A stretch of 64,000 nucleotides of DNA from Nephrocerus scutellatus (taxonomy: Eukaryota > Arthropoda > Insecta > Diptera > Pipunculidae), in assembly GCA_947095585.1 (NCBI GenBank), contig OX352765.1:58554920-58618919 (forward strand), written 5' to 3'. The translations under genes were made by a program, and so were the position numbers. Within the stretch, counting starts at the first letter, position 1. Each line of letters starts with the position of its first letter. Under the pieces are notes generated by a model that saw nothing but the letters and a program-made list of their open reading frames with translations, ran no database searches and had not been told where the DNA came from. This document shows positions 42,636-51,545 of this stretch, piece after piece.

Positions 42636-44298
42636 TTTTAACCTGTCCGCCGATAAGCCGTGCTTCTTTGAGGCCTTTATACCGACCTTGTGTCCCAAGT
42701 GACCAGGTTTCCGTGTTCGGTCAATGGGTTTGGCTTTAGTGTTGGCAGTGGTGGGATGTGTTGGTCTCTTTGTCAGACTTTGTTGCCCTGGGTTTGATGG
42801 CGCTTCTGTGGTTTTGGCTTTGGTTTCCCTGTCCGTTTCTTAAGCCTTCTTTGGTCTGAAGTAAACGAACCCGAAAAGCCAGTTTACTTTATAATTGGAG
42901 CCCTTTAGGTTCTCCGTTATTTTTTGTGACGCCGAGATGGTCAACTGCAGGTAGTCATTTTCTCTGTCTTTTCTTGACAGGATTTTCCATTCTGCGTTGC
43001 GTAGCTCCTTATTTTGAACTACCAGGCGCCTGCTGATTTTCTCGTTCGTCTCATTCATGCAGTGCGGAAGATAGACGTAGAAAATCTGGTTGCGAGGGAT
43101 TTCGTCCTCTCGGATTTTTTTTCAAACTGGCATCTGGCCATGGTTTCAGGGTTGGTACCGTATTGGTAAGCCATGCTGCCGTTTGGTCATCTGCACAGTT
43201 CACGGATAGCCAACCACTTTTGGCCTTGCAGCCCAGAAAGTTAGGGCTAATGCCATCGGTGGGAAGCTCCGCTACCGCGTCCATGATGTTGTCTTGGATC
43301 GTTGACATTTGCGCCGCGTTCAGTTTAACATCAGGAAAGCCTTGGTCAGAGATTGCCAACCTGATGGCCTTCGTGACGTCACTGTAGTGTACTGTAGTGT
43401 TCGATCCGACCGCTACCTCCGCCTCGCCTGAACCAGTATTTCCCGACCTTATGGGGTTTTCGGCTGGTTTGAGGGGGTGAGTTTGTCTGTCTCTTTTTGG
43501 CGGGTTCTTTGGACTAGAGTCGTTCGATCGGCTCCGCTTAATGGTGGATGTGACCTTCCTATCTTTTATTTTTGTTTGGCACTGGGCTAGTGCCTCGTCA
43601 TGGGAAAGTCCTGTCTATTTAAGGTAAGGAAGTTCAGACGTTTCCTTGCGGCTCCACTTAGGTGTGGTTTTTTCTTCCTTCTGTCTTCGAGGTCTAAGCT
43701 TGTTAGCCCATCCTTTATGTCAGAGGTGGTAGAAGTGGACGCATTGTCCGAGCATTTTGGCACGATGGAGCCTTGTGCTGGGACGTAGTCCTCGGTTAGG
43801 GTTATAGACGAGTCTGTGCTGTCGTCTGTTTGTAAGAGATTAATCTCGGAAGTAGGACTTGGACGGTCCTTGGCTTCCGAGATTGGTGCGTTTGGAGGAG
43901 CACCGCCCTCAGGGGTTATATTTTCAAAAATATCCATGGATTTTGTGGGATGAGGAAGGGAAAGTTCCGCCACTGCAGAGCCTCTTGCCGTGGTAAGGCT
44001 GTCTTGATGACTTGAAACCGGAGGGCGCCAGGTATCCGGAGTTCCGTGCTAGCGACCAAAATTCTCATGGCCATTCATCCCTCAGCGCACGTGTCTCACC
44101 TTGGATTGAGGATTATTTATCGAGGTTCTCTCCTCTAGATCCGTTGAATTTTGCAAGACAGGATCACCTCGTGTAGGTGGGTAGATTGTACCCTTCAACG
44201 GTCTTGCAGCGAGAGTGGCTATGTGTTGCGCGTTTTCGTTGCCTGATCCAAGGAGGAGGATTCCGAGGAGCCCAGCCTTCCCTGGATTTCTCGATCCC
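42636..44298 (-). mobile_element. Loa-type LINE, 5' part, left arm of second palindrome
   Basis: Mirror copy of 51185-52800. It starts at 44298 (GGGATCGAGAAATCC on the minus strand), includes the 5' UTR and ORF1, and stops at an A-rich junction near 42636 inside the ORF1 C-terminal region. The 13-bp sequence beside its 5' end (44299-44311) equals the target duplication of the right-hand Loa copy. The copy therefore arose by inverted duplication, not a separate insertion. Confidence 0.9.
42650..43973 (-). pseudogene. Loa-type LINE ORF1, left copy
   Basis: Frames 43973-43587, 43359-43051 and 43058-42840 carry ORF1 in pieces: LSGAARKRLNFL, GISPNFLGCKAKSGWLSVNC, TVPTLKPWPDASL and DYLQLTISASQKITENLKGS. 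This kind of ORF1 (DUF4780-like C-terminal part) is common in Loa-clade LINEs and binds nucleic acid. It keeps a 40-odd-bp segment (around 43290-43330) missing from the right copy, but has frame breaks near 43600 and a TAA near 42840 absent from the right copy. Confidence 0.75.
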
Positions 44299-44311
44299 GA
44301 AGAGGGTCTTA

Positions 44312-44495
44312 GGGGAGTTTCTGTTCGCCACCTTGACCTACATAGTTTATTCTGTGCGTGGTCGCCGGGTTTTAGGCCGGTGACCGTACATATACACATA
44401 CATGTATACATACATAAACGTATATACACATATATACGCAAACACATATACAATATAATATAATATAGATGAACAATATAAATTAATATGGGGCC
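44312..44495 (-). repeat. Satellite piece and reversed B module between Loa and LTR
   Basis: GGGGAGTTTCTGTTCGCCAC and TTAGGCCGGTGACCGTAC are satellite. ACATATACACATACATGTAT to TATGGGGCCTAAC is B reversed. The LTR follows at 44500 after TAAC. It mirrors 50989-51171. Confidence 0.85.
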
Positions 44496-44499
44496 TAAC

Positions 44500-45116
44500 T
44501 GTTAACATGGAAAATAGCACCATACAAACCACTTCAATCATATGAAATATTCCATATTTCATCATTTATTCATAACTGTAATTGCTTATTATTACTTATC
44601 TTATCCAAAGCACGCACCCCTTAAATCTGAACATTCATATCTTGTTTACCACTATAATATGCAGGGCCAATCTTATCCTGCAATGCGAATTCTGTCAACA
44701 TGTTTACATCTTCAATTCAAGGCCAATCCTATAATCAAAACACCAGATGGTCAATTACGACGAATATATTCAATACACTTTTTAATATTAATTCAAGGCC
44801 AAAAGAAAAGACAATAACATGTTTACTCCTTCAAAGACGTAAACAAGTTCAAAGTCCAAAACTATTTCACAACCAAAAACACAAGTTGGATTACTCAACG
44901 AATAGTATATAAGACAAAACTTTAGAATAAGAGATGATCAGTATTCTTTAATATTCAATCCAGTATTGTTGTGCAGTATTGTTAATTAGCATTTGTTTTA
45001 TAACTTGTATTACATTGAAGTCTATTATTAAGACAATAATTTTCAAAGTGTTTTTTTATAAATAAATAATAAAGAATAAATTCTTTTTTAAAATTCATAA
45101 AATACTCTTGAAAACA
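44500..45116 (+). repeat. 5' LTR (plus strand) of the 17.6/297-like element
   Basis: 617 bp, TGTTAACATGG...TTGAAAACA, preceded by TAAC and followed after four bases by a tRNA-Ser-type primer site. It has the same length as the mirror copy at 50368-50984 and only scattered differences. A TATA box lies at 44906. Confidence 0.9.
44906..44912 (+). promoter_or_regulatory. LTR TATA box
   Basis: AATAGTATATAAGACAAAAC in the plus-strand LTR is a plausible TATA element. The equivalent in the mirror LTR is on the minus strand near 50575. Confidence 0.5.
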
Positions 45117-45120
45117 TAAT

Positions 45121-45138
45121 TGGCGCAGTCTGTAGGAT
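45121..45138 (+). other. Primer binding site (tRNA-Ser type)
   Basis: TGGCGCAGTCTGTAGGATG, four bases after the LTR. It resembles the TGGCGCAGTCGGTAGGA site used by 17.6 and 297 elements. The mirror copy at 50346-50363 has the G (GTCGG) in place of the T. Confidence 0.85.
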
Positions 45139-46615
45139 GCGCTTGATCAATTAAGATTTACTTTTATTAAAAAGTTTAAAAATGCTCCGAAATAAAAAGT
45201 AAAATCATAAGTTTTCGCAAAAGGATTACTTTACTAAATAATACAAGTGAAAAACAAAAGTGCTAAAACTCTACTAAGCTCTACGGTAATTAATTGCATT
45301 ATTATCAAATTAAAAAGTGTAGAAATTAAACAATAATTAATTGCATTATTAGCAAATTAAAAAAGTGCAGAAGCTCCACAATAATTAATTGCATTATTAG
45401 CAAATTAAAAAGTGCAGAAGCTCCACAATAATTAATTGCATTATTAGCAAATTAAAAAGCTCTGTCTTTTCACAACACTATGATCCACAGACATTCAAGA
45501 CACAAGCTCATAGACATCTCCTCTCTTTTTCTCCTTTTCCTTAAAGCAATCATTTAATTATCTCGGGTCAACTGTAGTAGCCGATAACAGTATGGAACCA
45601 GAAATACGCGCACGGTTGGTAAAAGCAAACAATGCCTACTATACTCTGTCAAGACTCTTCAAATCCAGGAACATAACCATAACATCCAAGCTGCTGGTAT
45701 ATAAGACAATGGTCATACCAGTACTTACATATGGATCCGAGACTTGGGATCTTACATTTCACAATAATTAATTGCATTATTAGCAAATTAAAAAAGGTGC
45801 AGAAATTTCACAATAATTAATTGCATTATTAACAAATTGAAAAGTGCAAAAGTTCCACGAAAAGTAATTGTATTATTTGCAAAAATAAAAAGAAAAATTA
45901 ATAAATAAAGAAATTATACTACCATACAAATAAAATTAATTGCATTATTAAAAAAAATAATAAATAAATAAATTACACTACTATACAAATAAACAAACAA
46001 ACACTCTACACTGTTCTATAAAAATAAAAATAAACAAATAATATCAACAAAAGTGAAACAGAAGTGAAATTTTTTTTATTAAAGTGTATAACTTGTACAA
46101 AAATTTTTGACAACAAATTTGACTATTTGAAAGACATATAAAAACTTAAATAAACTATTGGCTAAAATAAAAGAAAAGACATACATTAATCAAAACAAAC
46201 TATTGGTCGAAACAAAAATAAAATAATAATAAATAAAAATTAAGATAAACTCTTGGTCAGCATTAAAATAAAATCAACGCAGACGAATCAACATAATCAG
46301 ACTACATAGTAAGTGCAACACAGCAACATACCACAAAGTAAGAAGAAATACAACAAACACAACAAAGTCGAAATAACTAGCAAATATTATTAGAAGACAA
46401 CTCATAACAAAATCACCAGGATCAACAACAAGAACAACAAGGTCAAATTAAAATAAATTTTTAGATTTTACTAAATAAATATATATAAATATGTATAAAA
46501 TCAAAATAAATTTTTATATACAGGTCCCCTAGTCTTTTACCCTAATTACCTTACTTCTTATACTTAAAAAAAAAAATTTATCTCTTTTTACAAAATTAAA
46601 ATTTAATTCAATAAA
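45139..46615 (+). repeat. Long leader of the 17.6-like element with 45-48-bp tandem repeats
   Basis: AT-rich, no host gene. CAATAATTAATTGCATTATT followed by AGCAAATTAAAAAGTGCAGA repeats in tandem at about 45288-45460 and again at 45765-45960, split by an inserted LINE fragment. From 45960 to 46615 it continues as A-rich sequence with no recognisable unit beyond AAATAAACAAAC runs, up to the gag ATG. Confidence 0.7.
45592..45757 (+). pseudogene. Fragment of a non-LTR reverse transcriptase C-terminal region
   Basis: Plus-strand frame MEPEIRARLVKANNAYYTLS, then SKLLVYKTMVIPVLTYGSET, matches the conserved K-x-YKTMI-P-LTYGSETW block just after the RT domain of many LINE ORF2 proteins. About 55 codons are present, inside the retrotransposon leader between two blocks of tandem repeats. 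It may be a captured fragment. Confidence 0.75.
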
Positions 46616-46724
46616 ATGGCATTGGAAATTCAACAATATAAAGTGGTCCTAGATCCCATTAAATATTTAAATTGCCTTCCTTACTATGACGGAAACACAG
46701 ACAATTTATAAACATTCACAAATC
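46616..46724 (+). pseudogene. gag N-terminal fragment, plus-strand copy
   Basis: ATG at 46616 (MALEIQQYKVVLDPIKYLN) gives the true start that the minus-strand copy at 42.6 kb has lost. A one-base deletion creates a stop after YYDGNTDNL. The sequence is then cut at 46725 by a mariner end at the same site as the minus-strand copy. Confidence 0.8.
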
Positions 46725-46726
46725 TA

Positions 46727-46903
46727 AAGGGTCCGCCATCTAAAGTTTTTTTTTCAACTAGTGCTTATTTCGTGAATGGTAACACTTAGCTCATGTCTGA
46801 TTTGACAGGTAATTAGTTGTATCCTTCCGCTGAACGAATATGGTTGTGTATACGCTTGAACAACGCTGGGAAATATTGCAACATTACCATGATTTTCAAA
46901 GTG
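46727..46903 (+). mobile_element. 5' fragment of the DD41D mariner, second copy
   Basis: TA then AAGGGTCCGCCATCTAAAG at 46727. It contains the transposase start ATGGTTGTGTATACGCTTG with TGG where the other copy has TGA. It ends after GCAACATTACCATGATTTTC, whose last 20-odd bases are inverted relative to the full copy. RTE-type LINE sequence follows. Confidence 0.88.
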
Positions 46904-49900
46904 GATCTGGATTGCGATTGATTAGGAAACTACTGACTGCTCAAAACTTGGTTTGGGCCAGTAGCGTAACAATCAAGTTCGTGATGTAGTGCTTGCTCTA
47001 CCTCCTCGTGGTGGTCCCCGGGCAACTATGTGTATAAATCCTTATACATGTAGGCTAAAACTGCAAGTGCGAACGGTCTAGCGTTTCTAGTCTAGGTAAC
47101 GTGGGCTAGCACCCTGCGGTACCGAAAAATACCCGCTACTGAAACTGACAAAACGCCTCGGATAAGTAATGATCGAATAATGACGACTTTTTGCTATTGT
47201 ACCCGGACTAAGATTGGTTTCTGGAATGTGAGGACGCTCCTTGACTCTGGGAGTGAAGGACCTCATAATGCCAGATTTCTTCAACTGGAACGTGAGTTTC
47301 TTCGATATAATTTGGACATACTGGGAGTGAGTGAAGTAAGATGGTTCGACGCGGGAGAGTACCAATCCCCAACGTGTAACACTGTGCTACTCTACTCTGG
47401 CAAACCCTCCGGCAGTACCCGTGAATCTGGAGTGGGTCTGCTGCTAACGCCAACAGCACGTAGAGGCCTAATTTCCTGGCACCCGCATAGTGATAAGATC
47501 ATATCGGCCAGATTTCGGACTAGAGTACGGCGCGTCACGATCATACAGTGCTACGCCCCAACGAATCCCTCGACTGAAGATGAAAAGGACAACTTCTACA
47601 ATCAACTAAACGCTGTATTCAACGCAACGCCGAACGGAGATATCGTCATCGTGATGGGGGATTTGAATGCCAAGGTTGGCAACGACAATGAAGGACTCAA
47701 GCATGTGATTGGGAAGCACGGCCTCGGCGAACGAAATGACAATGGTGATAGATTTGTTGATTTCTGCAACACCAACAACCTTGTTATAGGAGGCACCATG
47801 TTTGAGCATAAGACTTGCCACAAGGTCAGCTGGGTGTCAACTGACAGGCAATCATCATCCAACCAAATCGACCATGTGGCGATCAGCAGACGTTTTAGGA
47901 GCTGTCTGTTAGACGTCCGAAACAGACGAGGAGCCGACATGGGTATGGTACGTTATCATCACCTTATGGTAGCTACTGTCCAGTTACGTACTGCATCAGT
48001 TCATAGATTCCGCAATATCATCCGAATGCCTAGGTATAACATCGACCGGCTAAAGATCCCCTCAGTACGCCAACAATTAAGGGATCATTTATCGCAAGGA
48101 GTGGAAGCAATCAGCAGCTCACTGCCGACAACCATCCAGGAACATTGGAAGGCTGTGAAAAATGTTTTCACATCTGGAGCGGAAAGTATTGTTGGTAGAA
48201 GCCAGGCAAGGCACAGCACGTGGCTTACCGAAGATACCTGGAGACGGATTGAAGAACGAAAACTACTTAAAGCTCGTATTGTAGATATCCCAGCAGCAGC
48301 GAGGAGCGAGCTAGAGTCCATGTATCGAAGAAAAATGAGAGAAGTGCAGCTTAGTGTAAGACGTGACAAGCGTAACTATATTAACAACCTGGCCTCAGAA
48401 GCAGAGGAAGCAGTGATCCGGTGCGATAGCAGAACCGTTTACAGAATCACCAAAGAGCTGACAGGTGGTCACCGCTCTATCCAACATCCGGTGAAAGGCC
48501 TAGATGGTACCATACTCGTTTCAGATGAGGAACAGCTCAAGCGATGGAAGGAGCATTTCTCTACGGTCTTTAACCGTGTATTTGCTAACGATATGCACCT
48601 AAATCAAACGGAAATGCCGGAAGTAACAATTTCCCGAATTCGCACCTCAACTCCCAGTAAAGGCGAGATCGCTACCGCGATTAACGCACTTAAGAACAAC
48701 AAGTCGGTAGGACTAGATGGTATACCCGCAGAGCTTCTGCGTGCAGCTCCAACGACATCAGCAGAGCTTTTATATCCTCTTGTAGAGAGAGCTTGGGAGG
48801 TAGAAAGTTTCCCCGAAGAGTGGAAGAAGGGAATGATTGTCAAGCTCCCTAAAAAAGGTAGTCTTATGGAGTGCGAAAACTGGAGAGGCATTTGCGTTCT
48901 CCCTGCAGTTGCAAAAGTAATAGCCAAAGTAGTACTTGAACGTTTTAAGGAACATCTGGAAGATACACTCGATGCCGAACCAGCAGGTTTCCGCACTGTA
49001 TCCTCCTGTGTAGACCACATAAACAGCCTGCGGATCATTATTGAACAGTGCGTTGAATTCCGGTCACCACTGCACCTGCTGTTCATCGATTTTGAGAAGG
49101 CGTTTGACAGTGTCAACAGACAGTTTATCTGGCTCGCCTTGTGCAGGAGAGGTATACCCGATAAACTAATAGCTATTATTAAAGCAACCTATGATGGCTC
49201 TAAATGTCATGTGCTGCATAGAGGAAAGCTGTCAGAGGAATTCGAGATCCTAAGTGGGGTACGACAAGGTTGCATTCTATCGCCGATACTTTTTTTGTTG
49301 GTGATTAGCGATGTACTTCGCGCAGCTTTATCTACTGGAAACGGAGGAATTCGTTGGACTCTTACATCTCAACTCAAACATCTGGATTACGCTGACGACG
49401 TTTGTTTACTCTCACAAAGAATTATGGAGCTGCACCAAATGACAACAAATGTGGAGAGGGAGGCAAATGTTGCGGGTTTGAAGATTAATACTGCCAAAAC
49501 CAAAATCATCAACCTCGGCACTAACTCAGTTACTCATGTTAACATTGCTGGACAGCCGGTAGAGAGAGTAGAGAGTTTCCAATATCTTGGGAGTATTGTC
49601 TCGACCGAAGGTGGAACCGAACAGGACATTGCCAACCGAATCGGCAAAGCAAAATCGGTGTTTGGAATGATGTTCATGATATGGCGAAGCAATGCGATCA
49701 GCTTAAACACCAAGCTGCGACTGTTCCGCTCAAATGTTGAATCTGTGCTGTTGTATGGGTGCAGCACTTGGAAGGTGACCGCTACTATCACAAAAAGATT
49801 ACAAACATTTGTAAATAGGTGCCTACGGAACATCTTAAGGGTTTTCTGGCCTAACCGTATCTCTAACGAACATCTTTACCAGAGAACGGGTCAGGAACCA

Positions 49901-50191
49901 ATAGGCACAACCATCCAACGACGGAAGTGGCAGTGGATTGGTCATACACTCCGAAAAGGCGACAGTTCCATAGCAAACTACGCAATGCAATGGAACCCGT
50001 TATCTCAGGATGGTAGAAGAACGGGTCGTCCGAGAAATACATGGCGCAGAACAGTTGAGGAGGAGGCACGGCAATTGGGGAAGAGTTGGAGAGAGCTGAA
50101 GCTCATTGCCAGGAACCGCACGCGATGGCGCGTAGGCGTAGTAGAGGCCCTAGGACCCATAAGGGGATACAGGACATAAAGAAAAAGAAAG
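46904..50191 (+). mobile_element. RTE-like LINE, near complete, intact ORF
   Basis: A 276-bp 5' segment without a clear gene (46904-47179), an intact polyprotein ORF (47180-50179) and a very short 3' end (ACATAAAGAAAAAGAAAG) before the reversed leader of the 17.6-like element resumes. Short 3' UTRs are usual in RTE elements. It is the only undamaged element ORF in the window, which suggests a recent insertion. Confidence 0.82.
47180..50179 (+). CDS. RTE-like LINE polyprotein: AP endonuclease and reverse transcriptase
   Basis: 999 residues with no stop. Residues about 10-240 are an APE-type endonuclease: IGFWNVRTL (Asn16), ILGVSEVRW (Glu52), IIQCYAPTN, VMGDLNAKVG (Asp161) and SNQIDHVAISRRF. 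The reverse transcriptase spans roughly 480-800: NNKSVGLDGIPAELL, WRGICVLP, FIDFEKAFDSV (first Asp block, about 637), LSGVRQGCILSP and LDYADDVCLLS (catalytic YADD, 737-740). The tail has the LLYGCSTW block, KWQWIGHTLRKGDSS and GRPRNTWRRTVEEEARQLG. This layout is usual for RTE-type proteins and related ORFs often misannotated as craniofacial development protein 2. It nicks genomic DNA and copies its own RNA there. All motifs I can check are intact. Confidence 0.92.
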   Translation: MTTFCYCTRTKIGFWNVRTLLDSGSEGPHNARFLQLEREFLRYNLDILGVSEVRWFDAGEYQSPTCNTVLLYSGKPSGSTRESGVGLLLTPTARRGLISWHPHSDKIISARFRTRVRRVTIIQCYAPTNPSTEDEKDNFYNQLNAVFNATPNGDIVIVMGDLNAKVGNDNEGLKHVIGKHGLGERNDNGDRFVDFCNTNNLVIGGTMFEHKTCHKVSWVSTDRQSSSNQIDHVAISRRFRSCLLDVRNRRGADMGMVRYHHLMVATVQLRTASVHRFRNIIRMPRYNIDRLKIPSVRQQLRDHLSQGVEAISSSLPTTIQEHWKAVKNVFTSGAESIVGRSQARHSTWLTEDTWRRIEERKLLKARIVDIPAAARSELESMYRRKMREVQLSVRRDKRNYINNLASEAEEAVIRCDSRTVYRITKELTGGHRSIQHPVKGLDGTILVSDEEQLKRWKEHFSTVFNRVFANDMHLNQTEMPEVTISRIRTSTPSKGEIATAINALKNNKSVGLDGIPAELLRAAPTTSAELLYPLVERAWEVESFPEEWKKGMIVKLPKKGSLMECENWRGICVLPAVAKVIAKVVLERFKEHLEDTLDAEPAGFRTVSSCVDHINSLRIIIEQCVEFRSPLHLLFIDFEKAFDSVNRQFIWLALCRRGIPDKLIAIIKATYDGSKCHVLHRGKLSEEFEILSGVRQGCILSPILFLLVISDVLRAALSTGNGGIRWTLTSQLKHLDYADDVCLLSQRIMELHQMTTNVEREANVAGLKINTAKTKIINLGTNSVTHVNIAGQPVERVESFQYLGSIVSTEGGTEQDIANRIGKAKSVFGMMFMIWRSNAISLNTKLRLFRSNVESVLLYGCSTWKVTATITKRLQTFVNRCLRNILRVFWPNRISNEHLYQRTGQEPIGTTIQRRKWQWIGHTLRKGDSSIANYAMQWNPLSQDGRRTGRPRNTWRRTVEEEARQLGKSWRELKLIARNRTRWRVGVVEALGPIRGYRT

Positions 50192-50345
50192 AATTATCGT
50201 AGAGCTTTGTAGAGTTTTAGCACTTTTTGTTTTTCACTTGTATTATTTAGTAAAGTAATCCTTTTGCGAAAACTTATGATTTTACTTTTTATTTGGGAGC
50301 ACTTTTAAACTTTTTAATAAAAGTAAATCTTAATTGATCAAGCGC
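50192..50345 (-). repeat. Leader of the 17.6-like element, minus-strand copy
   Basis: AATTATCGTAGAGCTTTGTA to TTGATCAAG is the reverse of 45139-45290. It ends where the RTE element begins, so only the first 150 bp of the leader is left on this arm. Confidence 0.85.
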
Positions 50346-50363
50346 ATCCTACCGACTGCGCCA
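50346..50363 (-). other. Primer binding site (tRNA-Ser type), minus strand
   Basis: TGGCGCAGTCGGTAGGAT on the minus strand, four bases from the LTR end. It matches the 17.6/297 site better than the plus-strand copy does. Confidence 0.85.
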
Positions 50364-50367
50364 ATTA

Positions 50368-50984
50368 TGTTTTCAAGCGTATTTTATGAATTTTAAAAAA
50401 GAATTTATTCTTTATTATTTATTTATAAAAAAACACTTTGAAAATTATTGTCTTAATAATAGACTTCAATGTAATACAAGTTATAAAACAAATGCTAATT
50501 AACAATACTGCTCAACAATACTGGATTGAATATTTAAGAATACTGATCATCTCTTATTCTAAAGTTTTGTCTTATATACTATTCGTTGAGTGATCCAACT
50601 TGTGTTTTTGGTTGTGAAATAGTTTTGGACTTTGAACTTGTTTACGTCTTTGAAGGAGTAAACATGTTATTGTCTTTTCTTTTGGCCTTGAATGAATATT
50701 AAAAAGTGTATTGAATATATTCGTCGTAATTGACCATCTGGTGTTTTGATTATAGGAATGGCCTTGAATTGAAGATGTAAACATGTTGACAGAATTCGCA
50801 TTGCAAGATAAGATTGGCCTTGAATATTATAGTGGTAAACAAGATATGAATGTTCAGATTTAAGGGGTGCGTGCTTTGGATAAGATAAGTAATAATAAGC
50901 AATTACAGTTATGAATAAATGATGAAATATGGAATATTTCATATGATTGAAGTGGTTTGTATGGTGCTATTTTCCATGTTAACA
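50368..50984 (-). repeat. 5' LTR (minus strand) of the 17.6/297-like element
   Basis: 617 bp with TGTT/AACA ends, followed outside by GTTA (50985-50988), the same 4 bp as beside the far LTR at 35385. It is nearly identical to the mirror LTR at 44500-45116. Confidence 0.9.
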
Positions 50985-50988
50985 GTTA

Positions 50989-51171
50989 GGCCCCATATTA
51001 ATTTATATTGTTCATCTATATTATATTATATTGTGTATGTGTTTGCGTATATATGTGTATATACGTTTATGTATGTATACATGTATGTGTTATGTACGGT
51101 CACCGGCCTAAAACCCGGCGACCACGCACAGAATAAACTATGTAGGTCAAGGTGGCGAACAGAAACTCCCC
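50989..51171 (+). repeat. B module and satellite piece
   Basis: GGCCCCATATTAATTTATAT, then TGTATGTG runs, then GTCACCGGCCTAAAACCCGG and GTAGGTCAAGGTGGCGAAC of satellite. It mirrors 44312-44495. Confidence 0.85.
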
Positions 51172-51545
51172 TAAGACCCTCTTCGGGATCGAGAAATCCA
51201 GGGAAGGCTGGGCTCCTCGGAATCCTCCTCCTTGGATCAGGAAACGAAAACGCGCAACACATAGCCACTCTCGCTGCAAGACCGTTGAAGGGTACAATCT
51301 ACCCACCTACACGAGGTGATCCTGTCTTGCAAAATTCAACGGATCTAGAGGAGAGAACCTCGATAAATAATCCTCAATCCAAGGTGAGACACGTGCGCTG
51401 AGGGATGAATGGCCATGAGAATTTTGGTCGCTAGCACGGAACTCCGGATACCTGGCGCCCTCCGGTTTCAAGTCATCAAGACAGCCTTACCACGGCAAGA
51501 GGCTCTGCAGTGGCGGACCTTTCCCTTCCTCATCCCATAAAATCC

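Noticed and set aside
49534..49833. Minus-strand ORFs opposite the RTE polyprotein (47602, 48604, 49534 and others)
   Set aside because: Shadows of the intact plus-strand coding frame.
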